The notes beneath the pieces were generated by a model that saw only the letters and a list, made by a program, of their open reading frames with translations, had not been told where the DNA came from and ran no database searches. From Saccharospirillaceae bacterium (GTDB lineage Bacteria; Pseudomonadota; Gammaproteobacteria; Pseudomonadales; Oceanobacteraceae), in NCBI GenBank assembly GCA_021208685.1, contig JAJOJJ010000038.1, forward strand, positions 1-64,000: a stretch of 64,000 nt of DNA. Reading direction: 5' to 3'. Made by a program: the position numbers and the translations under genes. Positions 25,778 through 35,700 of this stretch are shown piece after piece (within the stretch, counting starts at the first letter, position 1; every line of letters starts with the position of its first letter).

Positions 25778-26596
25778 GTGCTGTTACTCGCCAAAATTCT
25801 GGTTACCTTTTTAACCGTTGTCCTGCTGGCCAAAGTGGCTGAACGTATGAGCCCACGCCACGCCGGACTGCTGGCGGGTTTTCCACTCGGAACCGCCATT
25901 GCGCTGTATTTTTTTGGCTGGCAGCAGGGGCCGCAGTTCGCTGCTGACAGCGCCGTATATACCCTGTCCGGGCTCACGTCGGCCATTTGTCTGGCCTTCG
26001 GTTACTGGCAGGTAATTAAACGCAAGCCGGGGCTGACATGGTTGCCGCTGGCGGTACTCAGTGGCATTGTCTGCTTTTTTTCCGCCGCCGTTCTTCTGCA
26101 GCAATTACCGGCCAACCGCTGGCTGAATCTGGCGGTGGTGATCGCCGCTATCTTTTTATTCCGCACCCTGTTTAAAGACATTGCCGAGCAGCAGATCGAC
26201 CGCAGCCAGCCACCGGTCAACAAGCTGGCTGAATTATTATCCGGTAAGGCTGCGACTCTGGTGTTCCGCGCCAGCATTGCCACCGCATCAATTCTGCTGA
26301 TTACCGGCCTTGCCGATTGGCTCGGCCCCACCCGCGCCGGTTTACTGGCGGCTTTTCCGGTGAGCTTTTTCCCGCTCATGCTGATCCTGCACATCAGCTA
26401 CGGTGCCGCAGTGCTTAACGCCACCATCAAACATTATCCCGATGGTATCGGCGCATTGGTGGTCTACGCGCTGGCGGTCAGTTATCTGTATCCGCTGCTT
26501 GGCCTGCACTGGGGAACGGTCGCCTCGCTGCTGTGTTCGGTAGGCTATTTACTGGTTTACTCACACCTGAGAAATAAACCCCGCGCAAAGAAATAA
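25778..26596 (+). CDS. Multi-spanning membrane protein with internal duplication, unknown function
   Basis: About eight hydrophobic segments lie in 272 residues. The two halves each contain the same motif: MSPRHAGLLAGFPLGTAIAL in the first and LGPTRAGLLAAFPVSFFPLM in the second. A duplicated inverted-repeat or tandem-repeat transporter fold is therefore likely. The GTG at 25778 has GAGG six to seven bases upstream; the longer frame uses a TTG at 25742 with no such site. It runs 31 bp ahead of the GFA gene and may be co-transcribed with it. Confidence 0.65.
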   Translation: MLLLAKILVTFLTVVLLAKVAERMSPRHAGLLAGFPLGTAIALYFFGWQQGPQFAADSAVYTLSGLTSAICLAFGYWQVIKRKPGLTWLPLAVLSGIVCFFSAAVLLQQLPANRWLNLAVVIAAIFLFRTLFKDIAEQQIDRSQPPVNKLAELLSGKAATLVFRASIATASILLITGLADWLGPTRAGLLAAFPVSFFPLMLILHISYGAAVLNATIKHYPDGIGALVVYALAVSYLYPLLGLHWGTVASLLCSVGYLLVYSHLRNKPRAKK

Positions 26597-26627
26597 CGTC
26601 AGTCTGAAAAACAGAAGGAATAGCAAT

Positions 26628-27026
26628 ATGAAAGGAAGTTGTCTGTGTGGCACGGTCAGCTATGAAATAGACGAACTGGCCATGCCGATTATGCATTGCC
26701 ACTGCAATACCTGCCGCAAGGCGCAGGGCGCGGCCTTTGTACCCACCGCCGGTGTGAAGCGTGAACATTTCCGCTGGCTGAGCGGTGAAGATACGCTCAG
26801 CCGCTACGAGTCATCGCCGGGTAAAAACCGCTGGTTCTGCTCACAGTGCGGCAGTCATTTAATGGCCGAACGCCCGGCGATGCCGCTGGTGATTGTGCGT
26901 ATTGCCACCCTTGATGAAGACCCGGGTGTACGCCCGCAGGCGCATATCTGGCAAGAGCACGATAAGCCCTGGCTGAACTGGGAGGGCATTGATGGCTTCG
27001 CCCAGTGGCCACCGGGAAAAGACTGA
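26628..27026 (+). CDS. GFA/CENP-V-family zinc protein
   Basis: The 132-residue protein shows the cysteine pattern of the glutathione-dependent formaldehyde-activating (GFA) family: CLCGTVSYEI, HCHCNTCRKAQG and WFCSQCGSHL, binding two zinc ions. The GFA family as a whole has many members of unknown substrate, and the formaldehyde link should not be assumed. GAAGGAA precedes the ATG. It follows the multi-spanning membrane gene. Confidence 0.85.
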   Translation: MKGSCLCGTVSYEIDELAMPIMHCHCNTCRKAQGAAFVPTAGVKREHFRWLSGEDTLSRYESSPGKNRWFCSQCGSHLMAERPAMPLVIVRIATLDEDPGVRPQAHIWQEHDKPWLNWEGIDGFAQWPPGKD

Positions 27027-27148
27027 CACGTGCTGTCTGCAGACGGTAGCCACCTCAGACAAAGTGCCGGACTCCTGCTACAATGGCCGCCTTTATACGA
27101 TCATTGATTTGGGCCTGCCCTGCCGGCCCGTAGTCCGGAATCCAGAAC

Positions 27149-27709
27149 ATGAAAGAATTTACCACCCCAACTCAGTTTCAGGATCTTGCTCAGCTGCTTT
27201 CTGACGATGCTATTACCACGTCCGGCACCTGGTATCACGGCACGGCTTCCGGACTGGTTGCTGCCATTCAGAGCGAAGGTCTGAAAGGCTCCGGCGACGC
27301 CGACATGATGGCACGCCAGCTGAAAACCCTGAGCACGATTGGTCACACCACCAGCGAACATAAAGACCCGGTTTTTTTAACCCAGAGTAAAGAGCTGGCG
27401 TATTTTTGGGCCAGCCAGAAGACCCATACCCGTAACCTGTATCTGCAGGGCAACGAAGAAGCCGTTATCTTTGCCGTAAACCTGCCGGAAACCCTGCAGG
27501 CCCAGGTGACTACCGATGCCGGTGGTGCCGCCCTGGTGATGGAACCCGGCAATCTCTACGTTGCCTGGCTGCGCGAGCTGTACGAGGACAATGGTAAAAC
27601 ACTGGCAGAGATTGATCCGTTCAAATGCGACCGTATGGATTATCTGAACAAACTTGGTCTGGCTTATCTCGCAACCGATGTTGAGCCGCAATATCTGACG
27701 CTGCTGTAA
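27149..27709 (+). CDS. Soluble protein with ADP-ribosyltransferase-like motifs, putative
   Basis: The 186-residue protein has no signal peptide or membrane segment. Residues 28-44 (WYHGTASGLVAAIQSEG) followed by VFLTQSKELAYFWASQ resemble the HGT...I..GL and VYLT...A..WA blocks shared by small ADP-ribosyltransferase/Tpt1-like folds. A possible catalytic acidic pair is in GNEEAVIFAV. Nothing in the sequence identifies a target, and no antitoxin-like gene is adjacent. It is flanked by a GFA gene and a DUF2798 gene, both on the same strand. The fold call is tentative. Confidence 0.4.
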   Translation: MKEFTTPTQFQDLAQLLSDDAITTSGTWYHGTASGLVAAIQSEGLKGSGDADMMARQLKTLSTIGHTTSEHKDPVFLTQSKELAYFWASQKTHTRNLYLQGNEEAVIFAVNLPETLQAQVTTDAGGAALVMEPGNLYVAWLRELYEDNGKTLAEIDPFKCDRMDYLNKLGLAYLATDVEPQYLTLL

Positions 27710-27827
27710 AAACCGTTCGCTCTGTTGCTGGCGCAGGAATATTCTGTTCCTGCGCCGCCACTTCTTTTCCTGTTTACGCAGGTGTAGTCTTCCGGCATTC
27801 GTTCCCCCCCCTCTGAGGCAGCCAGCG

Positions 27828-28034
27828 ATGAAACAACGCATTGCATTTACCCTGATGATGTCTTTTGTATTGTCGGTGCTGATGACCTGCTGGATCACCT
27901 TCATTAATCTGGGGGTTACCGATGAGTTTTTTTCGCGCTGGCTGAAAGCCTGGCTGCTGGCATGGCCCGCTGCCTTTGTGATTGCCTTTGTTACCGGCCC
28001 GACCATTCAGAAGTGGTCGATGCGGTTTAAATAA
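27828..28034 (+). CDS. DUF2798 small membrane protein
   Basis: Sixty-eight residues form two membrane helices (FTLMMSFVLSVLMTCWITFINL and LKAWLLAWPAAFVIAFVTGPTI), the standard DUF2798 form ending in PxxxxW. Function is unknown. The ATG follows GAGGCAG at a good distance. Confidence 0.78.
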   Translation: MKQRIAFTLMMSFVLSVLMTCWITFINLGVTDEFFSRWLKAWLLAWPAAFVIAFVTGPTIQKWSMRFK

Positions 28035-28202
28035 GTCTGTCCCAGCCGACATCAGACAGCGACTGCCTTCTGATACCCGGGTTAATGCCAAGCCGCTACA
28101 ACCGCAGACAATTATTACTTAGCGACGGTTTTGCGTCCTCACCTTCACACCCTGTGAAACGGCACATCAGGACTGATTCATATTTTTGCGATCACGCAAC
28201 TG

Positions 28203-28694
28203 TCACATATCGCTCAACAGACAGATACACATCAGCATGGTCAGCAGCGATGCGACTGTGCGGACATGATTCCAAGAGGTCCAACGCCGCTTATATACAA
28301 GCCAGACATCAGCACATTCCTGCTCACGGCAATCGCGCAGACGATTATTCAATGGCACATTGAACAGAATGGTCACAAGCAGCATACCCGCCAGATAAAC
28401 AACACCCGCGAGGGTTGCCAGCATGACGCTGTCTTGCCAGCCGGTAAACACGATCAGCATTACCGCTAACAATGATGATCCCCAGAACAGTGGCATAAAA
28501 GCGGAGGTTACGATCACCCGGTTAATGCTGTTCATGGCTGCCGCTGCGCGATTGGAGTCCAGCTTATCCAGCGACGAGATAACAAAGGCCGAAAATGCAA
28601 AATACACCCCGGCCATAATGCCTGCACTGAGCGCCAGTCCCCACAGAGTCAACGCCAGGATCAACTCCTGAGGCCGTTCGGTGATCAGGTTCAT
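28203..28694 (-). CDS. DUF1772 (anthrone-oxygenase-like) membrane protein
   Basis: The 163-residue protein has four membrane helices. Family marks are GVYFAFSAFVISSL, AAAMNSINRVIV near the middle, FNVPLNNRL, and the C-terminal WTSWNHVRTVASL. Fungal relatives include anthrone oxygenases; the role in bacteria is unclear. The start overlaps the NmrA-like gene stop by four bases (ATGA). Together they form a two-gene operon opposite an AraC regulator, a set often seen in proteobacteria. Confidence 0.82.
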   Translation of the reverse strand: MNLITERPQELILALTLWGLALSAGIMAGVYFAFSAFVISSLDKLDSNRAAAAMNSINRVIVTSAFMPLFWGSSLLAVMLIVFTGWQDSVMLATLAGVVYLAGMLLVTILFNVPLNNRLRDCREQECADVWLVYKRRWTSWNHVRTVASLLTMLMCICLLSDM

Positions 28695-29515
28695 ATCACA
28701 CTCCAGCTTCCAGCCTGAGCCGTTTTCTTAACGTAATCACTGAATGATGTTGCCGGTCGGCCAAGTGCCTGTTCAACACCGTGTTCCACCCGGCTGTTAC
28801 GGCCATCCATCACCTGTGTGAACAACTCATTCATCAACCACAGAACATCGTCCGGCATGCCCTGCTCAGCCAATCCCTGCAGAAACTGTTCGGTACTGAT
28901 GGCAGTGAAATCCAGCGGACGCTGAAGGGTGGCAGAGATCATCTGCACACACTCGGCAAAGGTTAAGAGCTGCGGTCCGGTAACTTCAAATACCCGGTTA
29001 TGCAGCGTCGTACGCGTCAGACAGGCGACTGCCACATCAGCAATATCGTCCACGTCAATAAAGGGCTCCGGCACATCGGCAGCGGGCAGTGCGAGCTGAC
29101 CACGGAGGATGCCATCGACCAGAAAGCCCTCGCTGAAGTTCTGCGCAAACCAACTGGCCCGCACCACATTCCAGCTCAGGCCACTGTTAATCAGCTGCTG
29201 CTCCGCCCGCCGGGCACCCTCTTCTCCGCGACCGGATAACAACACCAGATGCTTCACACCGGATTGTCGGGCCTGAGCGATAAACAAACGGATAGCCTCC
29301 TCTGCAGCGGGTATCGCCAGATCCGGCTGAAAAGACACATAAGCCTGCTCACATCCGTCCATCACCGCAGCCCAGTATTCAGGGCGATGCCAGTCGAACG
29401 CAGGTACGGTGGAGCGGGAGACTGCCCGTACCGGATACCCCGCCTCACTCAGTTTACGACTCACGCGCGAGCCTGTTTTGCCATTCGCACCCACAATCAG
29501 TGTTGTTGCTGTCAT
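28691..29515 (-). CDS. NmrA-like NAD(P)-binding SDR protein
   Basis: From the ATG at 29515, which has GGAGA upstream, the 274-residue protein begins with the Rossmann loop IVGANGKTGSRV. It continues with the atypical-SDR pattern (VKHLVLLSGRG, VRASWFAQNFSEG, PFIDVDDIADVAVACL). The catalytic Tyr-Lys pair of classical SDRs is not apparent, so it may be a redox sensor or an NAD(P)-dependent reductase. It is first in the operon with the DUF1772 gene. The AraC protein encoded divergently is its likely regulator. Confidence 0.82.
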   Translation of the reverse strand: MTATTLIVGANGKTGSRVSRKLSEAGYPVRAVSRSTVPAFDWHRPEYWAAVMDGCEQAYVSFQPDLAIPAAEEAIRLFIAQARQSGVKHLVLLSGRGEEGARRAEQQLINSGLSWNVVRASWFAQNFSEGFLVDGILRGQLALPAADVPEPFIDVDDIADVAVACLTRTTLHNRVFEVTGPQLLTFAECVQMISATLQRPLDFTAISTEQFLQGLAEQGMPDDVLWLMNELFTQVMDGRNSRVEHGVEQALGRPATSFSDYVKKTAQAGSWSVI

Positions 29516-29585
29516 TGCCAATCTCCATCTACGTTGTTGGTTGTGAGCCTTGCTGCGCCCCATACAACACAGTATGGTGATATCC

Positions 29586-29634
29586 GAATGGACGATTAAT
29601 GATCATTAATCCATTATTTTTAACCATTCGTCCA
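29586..29634. promoter_or_regulatory. Operator-like palindromes between the NmrA-like gene and araC-type gene
   Basis: A 16-bp perfect palindrome, ATTAATGATCATTAAT (29595-29610), is framed by GAATGGACGA (29587-29596) and CATTCGTCCAGA (29625-29636), which are partly inverted copies of each other. The block lies 14 bp upstream of the AraC-type start and about 75 bp upstream of the divergent operon. It is a likely binding region for the AraC regulator. Confidence 0.5.
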
Positions 29635-29648
29635 GAATCAGGATAACT

Positions 29649-30617
29649 ATGGCTGAAGCCCCGCAATTTCCCGCAGCCAACGATCCGTTGGGCGAGCTGC
29701 TGCATCACCTGCGACTGGAAGGCAGTCTCTATTGCCGCTCGGAACTGGCCGGAGACTGGTCGCTGTCGATGCCGGTCCTGCCTGGCAAAATGATGTTTCA
29801 CATCATCACCGCCGGGCACTGCTGGCTGACCGTTGACGGACAAGCGCCGGTAGCACTGAATAAAGGCTCGCTGGTGCTGGTACCTCATGGCTCAGGCCAT
29901 CTGGTCAGCAGTCGCACCGATATCGAGCCGGTCCCTCTGCTGGACTGCGACATACAGCGTTTCAGCGACCGCTATGAATTTCTCAGGATCGAAGGTGACG
30001 GTGAAAAAACCAGTCTGACGTGCGGCATTATGGGTTTTGATCAGTTGGCCGGGCAGCAACTGATACAGCAATTACCCGCGGTAGTGATGCTGGAAAAACC
30101 GGATCAGACCACCAACCAATGGCTAACCAGCACGCTGGATTTCATCGCCGAAGAAGCGAGTCAGCTGCATCCCGGCGGCGAAACCATCATTACGCATCTG
30201 GGGGATATTCTGCTGATCCAGTTAATCCGTCACTGGATGAATCACTCGCCTGGCGCCAGCGAAGGCTGGCTGGGGGCGATTCGCGATCGGCATATTGGCG
30301 CAGCCCTGCGGGCCATCCACCAGCAACCACAGGAAAAGTGGACGGTCGATTCCCTTGCCCGTATCGCCGGCATGTCGCGTTCCGGATTTTCGGCGCACTT
30401 TAAACAGCGCCTTGGTAACAGCGTTAAGAATTATCTGACAGAGTGGCGCATGAAGCTCGCCTGCCAGCGCCTGCAACAGGCCAGCGAACCGCTGATAGTC
30501 CTTGCCAACGATTACGGCTACGAGTCTGAAGCAGCATTTTCCCGGGCATTTAAACGCGTTATCGGCTACCCGCCGGGGCAGATTAAACACCACTCCGGCA
30601 CCACTACGCAGACATAA
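29649..30617 (+). CDS. AraC-family regulator with N-terminal cupin domain
   Basis: The 322-residue protein has an N-terminal cupin_6-type sensing domain (LHHLRLEGSLYCRSELAGDW ... GKMMFHIITAGHCWLTV ... GSLVLVPHGSGHLV). A C-terminal AraC DNA-binding domain follows (WTVDSLARIAGMSRSGFSAH ... ANDYGYESEAAFSRAFKR). It is divergent from the NmrA/DUF1772 operon, with palindromes in the shared gap. The effector is unknown; related regulators often respond to reactive electrophiles or aromatic compounds. Its transcript meets a good terminator immediately after the stop. Confidence 0.88.
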   Translation: MAEAPQFPAANDPLGELLHHLRLEGSLYCRSELAGDWSLSMPVLPGKMMFHIITAGHCWLTVDGQAPVALNKGSLVLVPHGSGHLVSSRTDIEPVPLLDCDIQRFSDRYEFLRIEGDGEKTSLTCGIMGFDQLAGQQLIQQLPAVVMLEKPDQTTNQWLTSTLDFIAEEASQLHPGGETIITHLGDILLIQLIRHWMNHSPGASEGWLGAIRDRHIGAALRAIHQQPQEKWTVDSLARIAGMSRSGFSAHFKQRLGNSVKNYLTEWRMKLACQRLQQASEPLIVLANDYGYESEAAFSRAFKRVIGYPPGQIKHHSGTTTQT

Positions 30618-30647
30618 AAAAACCGGCCCTTATGAGGCCGGTTTTTA
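30616..30647. terminator. Bidirectional intrinsic terminator between araC-type gene and groEL
   Basis: AAAAACCGGCC pairs with GGCCGGTTTTT around the loop CTTATGA. Runs of A on the left and T on the right allow termination of both the rightward AraC-type transcript and the leftward groEL transcript. Confidence 0.85.
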
Positions 30648-30702
30648 TTGCAGTACCCTTGGTGTGGGCGCTGTTCTTACAGACAGCCGGGCTGGCGTCA
30701 GA

Positions 30703-32355
<1,653 letters not shown>

Positions 32356-32398
32356 TCAATTCAGTGAGTTTCGATACGAACGGTTGAAGCCGGAACAC

Positions 32399-32692
32399 TT
32401 ATGCTTCAAGAACACCGTAAATTTCGCTTTCGTTCAGAATCAGCAGCTCTTCACCATCAATTTTAATGGTGTTGGAGCCAGAGTACTTGCCGAACACAAC
32501 GGTATCGCCAACTTTCACAGACATAGGCTGAACTTCGCCATTGTTGGAAATACGACCCGTACCGACAGCAAGCACTTCACCCTGGCTCGGCTTTTCAGCT
32601 GCGGCGCCCGGCAGCAGGATCCCGCCAGCGGTGGTTTGCTCTTCTTCCTTGCGACGAACAACGACGCGATCGTGTAAAGGACGGATTTTCAT
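32399..32692 (-). CDS. groES: Co-chaperonin GroES
   Basis: The family N-terminus [14 protein letters not shown] starts at 32692, giving 97 residues; a longer frame to 32767 is only leader. The mobile loop ([16 protein letters not shown]) and the C-terminal [17 protein letters not shown] are present. GAGAAAACC lies upstream. GroES caps the GroEL ring. It is transcribed first, followed by groEL. Confidence 0.98.
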   Translation of the reverse strand: MKIRPLHDRVVVRRKEEEQTTAGGILLPGAAAEKPSQGEVLAVGTGRISNNGEVQPMSVKVGDTVVFGKYSGSNTIKIDGEELLILNESEIYGVLEA

Positions 32693-32790
32693 TTGAGGTT
32701 TTCTCCAATGTTTAAAGCAATGATTGCTGATAACCGGGGTCAGGTGCTGATGCACCCTCATCCCCAAATTGTATTTTCTGTGAAACTCTT

Positions 32791-32818
32791 ATTGGGGGTG
32801 GCGCAGTGTATTTTCAAC
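32791..32818 (-). promoter_or_regulatory. Heat-shock (sigma-32 type) promoter of groES-groEL
   Basis: On the minus strand the sequence reads GTTGAAA, 13 bases, then CCCCCAAT. This is a good fit to the sigma-32 consensus CTTGAAA-N11-15-CCCCAT. It is about 100 bp upstream of the groES start. No CIRCE (HrcA) palindrome is seen in the leader. Confidence 0.75.
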
Positions 32819-32837
32819 ACCCCTTTGTTAAAAATTT

Positions 32838-33326
32838 TCAATCTTCGCGGCGAAATTCACCATCAATAATGGTTGGGCGATTCTGATTCGGGTGAATCCG
32901 CCCCGGTTGCTCTGTTTCACCGTGCACATCCCGCGGGCCACGTCCGGCGCCAAAATTGCCCATTCCGCCCATCATTCGTGGCTTAAACATGGTCAGCACC
33001 GAACCGGCAAGTTGTCCGCGCACACCCGGCAATAACAGAGTAAAGCCGATGGCATCGGTGACAAAACCGGGGGTAATCAACAACGCACCGGCCAGCGCCA
33101 GCAAAAAACCTTCCGCCAGTTCCCGGGCCGGCAGACTGCCTTCCTGCAGACGCTGACCGGCACGCATGAGTGTCGCCAGCCCCTGCGCACGCAGCAGGGT
33201 AACGCCAACAATGGCGGTCAGAAAAATCAGCGCCAGCGTCCACAGCACACCAATATGAGAGCCAACTTTGATCAGCACAGCCAGCTCAATCATTGGCACC
33301 AGAATAAAGATTAATAACAAAGGCAC
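32838..33326 (-). CDS. fxsA: FxsA family membrane protein
   Basis: FxsA-family proteins are small inner-membrane proteins; E. coli FxsA affects exclusion of phage T7 by the F plasmid. From a GTG at 33326, which has GGAG seven bases upstream, the 162-residue product has membrane segments VPLLLIFILVPMIELAVLI, TLALIFLTAIVGVTLL and LAGALLITPGFVTDAIGFTL. It ends with a charged tail, TIIDGEFRRED, like the family's DGEYxRKD. A longer frame begins with TTG at 33392 and lacks a ribosome-binding site. The gene sits upstream of groES, as in many gammaproteobacteria. Confidence 0.85.
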   Translation of the reverse strand: MPLLLIFILVPMIELAVLIKVGSHIGVLWTLALIFLTAIVGVTLLRAQGLATLMRAGQRLQEGSLPARELAEGFLLALAGALLITPGFVTDAIGFTLLLPGVRGQLAGSVLTMFKPRMMGGMGNFGAGRGPRDVHGETEQPGRIHPNQNRPTIIDGEFRRED

Positions 33327-33608
33327 AGGCAGCTCCGGGAGGTCAGTGCTTGAATGGCCGCCGTCACTGTCCGGTAAAATCTGGCTCAGCAAGATTTAAC
33401 GCTGCAGAGTAAGGCGGATGATGAATGCTATATGGGAGCATGCCGAACAGAATGCAAGGGAGGCACGGAATGCAACGGCACCAGAAACGGTGCGGCGGAA
33501 ATATTTTCCCTGTCATTCCGCGATACCCGATACGCTTCTCATCAGGGTGGGAAGTGCGCCACAGACAAGGTAAAGTGCGCTGCTGTTGAGAATATTATAG
33601 AAACCGGA

Positions 33609-34109
33609 ATGACTGTTGTGTTTGAACAATCTGAACAAATCGTTATTGCTGATCTGAACAACCCCGTCCACGCCAACGCCATGATTGACGTTCTGAGCCA
33701 TTATGCCGGTGGCATCATGGGCGGTGGTGATGAGCTATCAGACTTTACCCGCAAAAATCTGGCCGCCGAACTGGCTAAACGCCCGACCGTGCATGTGGTG
33801 CTGGCGTTTATTGATGACGAACCGGCCGGCCTGGTGATCGCCATCGAAGGTTTTTCCACCTTCTCCTGCAAACCACTGCTGAATGTGCACGACGTTGCCG
33901 TCATGGAAAAATTTCAGGGACGCGGCTTATCCAAGCGCATCATGAACAAAACTGAAGACATCGCCCGTGAACTCGGCTGCTGTAAACTGACGCTGGAAGT
34001 ACTGGAAGGCAATACGGTCGCGCAGAATGCTTACCGCTCACTGGGCTATGCCAGCTACGAGCTGGATGCGGCCTTGGGCAAAGCCATGTTCTGGCAAAAG
34101 TATTTATAA
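33609..34109 (+). CDS. GNAT-family N-acetyltransferase
   Basis: From the ATG at 33609 the 166-residue protein has GNAT motif A (LNVHDVAVMEKFQGRGLSKR), where QGRGLS binds acetyl-CoA pyrophosphate, and the later NTVAQNAYRSLGYASYE. The frame extends upstream to 33432 without family resemblance, so the short form was chosen. The acceptor is unknown. A palindromic repeat follows the stop, and gph converges on it. Confidence 0.85.
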   Translation: MTVVFEQSEQIVIADLNNPVHANAMIDVLSHYAGGIMGGGDELSDFTRKNLAAELAKRPTVHVVLAFIDDEPAGLVIAIEGFSTFSCKPLLNVHDVAVMEKFQGRGLSKRIMNKTEDIARELGCCKLTLEVLEGNTVAQNAYRSLGYASYELDAALGKAMFWQKYL

Positions 34110-34132
34110 GCCGCGGTTAGGCCGCCGCTGTC

Positions 34133-34164
34133 AGGGCCTGTTAACACTCATTAAACAGGCCCTA
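34133..34164. repeat. Solo terminal hairpin related to the 334-bp element
   Basis: AGGGCCTGTT (34133-34142) and AACAGGCCCT (34154-34163) form a hairpin around ACACTCATTAA. It closely matches the right end of the element at 37332-37363 (CAGGCCTGTTTAATGAGTG then TCGACAGGCCCT). It sits between the convergent GNAT and gph genes and may help stop transcription from both sides, although it lacks a T run. Confidence 0.7.
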
Positions 34165-34176
34165 GTATTGATGGCA

Positions 34177-34872
34177 TCAGCCGAGTAACTGCAGCAGATT
34201 ATCCACTACCCAGTCAGGCCGGGCGCTGTGAATATCTTCGCCATGGTTATAGCCGTAAGTCACGGCAACACTGGCAATACCAGCCGCTTTCGCCGCCTGA
34301 ATATCATTACGTGAATCACCGATCATCAGCGCCTGTTGCGGCGTGATATTCTGCGTCTGGCAGGCGTGCAATAACGGCATGGGCGAGGGTTTTTTCTCGG
34401 CCAGATCGTCGCCGCACAGTACCTGAACGAAGTACTCTTCCCAGCCCAGTGATTGCAGCAAAGGCAGGGTAAATAAGCGCGGTTTATTGGTGATTAATAC
34501 TTTCGCCGTTGTTACCCGCTGCAACCATTCACTGACGCCCGGATAAGCGCCGGTAGCGTCATGCAGCACACTCAGATACGCCTGATCGAACAGAGCCCGC
34601 GCCGGTTTAACCACCTCAGCCGCCAGCGCCACGGCGGCCTGTTCATCACCGCTGCACAGTGCCCGGCGGATCAGCAGGTCAGCACCGTTGCCGACCCAGT
34701 GGCTGACACGTTCTGCACCGGCAGCGTCACGGCCAAGGCCGAGCAGCATAGTATCCACCGCCGCCGCCAGATCCGGCACACTGTCGATCAGCGTGCCATC
34801 CAGATCCAGCAGCAATAACTGCGGGCCAGCGGTTGCGGTAAAGTGCGCACTCAGCGCAGCATTCCAGCGCAT
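34177..34872 (-). CDS. gph: Phosphoglycolate phosphatase
   Basis: This HAD-superfamily hydrolase removes phosphate from 2-phosphoglycolate, which arises during repair of oxidised DNA ends. Motif I DLDGTLIDS carries the nucleophilic Asp; motif III is EKKPSPMPLLHA; motif IV is MIGDSRNDIQAAKAAG. There are 231 residues, as usual for Gph. The start is either ATG 34872 or an adjacent GTG 34875 next to the rpe stop, so translation is coupled to rpe. The rpe-gph pairing is common. Confidence 0.93.
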   Translation of the reverse strand: MRWNAALSAHFTATAGPQLLLLDLDGTLIDSVPDLAAAVDTMLLGLGRDAAGAERVSHWVGNGADLLIRRALCSGDEQAAVALAAEVVKPARALFDQAYLSVLHDATGAYPGVSEWLQRVTTAKVLITNKPRLFTLPLLQSLGWEEYFVQVLCGDDLAEKKPSPMPLLHACQTQNITPQQALMIGDSRNDIQAAKAAGIASVAVTYGYNHGEDIHSARPDWVVDNLLQLLG

Positions 34873-34875
34873 CAC

Positions 34876-35550
34876 TCAGTTCGCCGCAGCGGCGATTTCG
34901 GCACGCATCTGATCAATCACGGCTTTGTAATCCGGCGCATTAAAAATGGCAGAACCGGCAACAAACATATCGGCACCGGCAGCGGTGATCTCGCGGATAT
35001 TATCAGCCTTAACACCACCATCAATTTCAAGACGGATATCCAGACCGGATGCATCAATTCTGGCGCGCGCTTCACGCAGTTTATCCAGCGTGGCCGGAAT
35101 AAAGGACTGACCACCAAAACCCGGGTTAACCGACATCAGCAACACCACATCCAGCTTATCCATCACATAATCCATGTAATGCAATGGTGTCGCCGGATTG
35201 AACACCAGACCGGCTTTACAACCCGCCGATTTAATCAGCTGCAGGCTGCGGTCGATATGTTCGGACGCTTCCGGATGAAAGGTGATATAGGTTGCACCGG
35301 CTTCGATAAAATCACCGATCAGACGATCCACCGGCTTTACCATCAGGTGCACATCAATCGGCGCGGTGATGCCATGATTGCGTAACGCTTTACACACCAT
35401 CGGGCCAATAGTCAGGTTCGGCACATAGTGATTGTCCATCACATCGAAGTGCACCACGTCGGCTCCTGCGGCCAGTACGTTTTCAACCTCTTCACCCAGA
35501 CGGGCAAAGTCGGCAGACAAAATGGATGGAGCAATCAGAAAGTCTTTCAT
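34876..35550 (-). CDS. rpe: Ribulose-phosphate 3-epimerase
   Basis: Rpe interconverts ribulose-5-phosphate and xylulose-5-phosphate in the pentose phosphate pathway. The family start [18 protein letters not shown] is at 35550, giving 224 residues. The longer frame to 35679 is leader sequence. Metal and catalytic blocks [31 protein letters not shown] and [12 protein letters not shown] are intact. gph follows directly. Confidence 0.97.
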   Translation of the reverse strand: MKDFLIAPSILSADFARLGEEVENVLAAGADVVHFDVMDNHYVPNLTIGPMVCKALRNHGITAPIDVHLMVKPVDRLIGDFIEAGATYITFHPEASEHIDRSLQLIKSAGCKAGLVFNPATPLHYMDYVMDKLDVVLLMSVNPGFGGQSFIPATLDKLREARARIDASGLDIRLEIDGGVKADNIREITAAGADMFVAGSAIFNAPDYKAVIDQMRAEIAAAAN

Positions 35551-35700
35551 CAGCGGTTCCGGCAAAGAGAAAATCAGCGCGTATTGTAAGGTCTGAACGC
35601 AGCGAACACTACCGCAGGCACGGCAACGGAGAACATCCGCTGAACGGGAACAGCTTTTGCTAATTACCGCAGATCGCACGCACTTAAGGATTGAACGCCA

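Noticed and set aside
32693-32837. CIRCE element (HrcA site) upstream of groES
   Set aside because: No TTAGCACTC-N9-GAGTGCTAA repeat was found. A sigma-32-type promoter fits instead.
33432-33608. N-terminal extension of the GNAT protein
   Set aside because: The extra 59 residues are Cys/Gly-rich without family match. ATG 33609 gives a normal-length GNAT protein.
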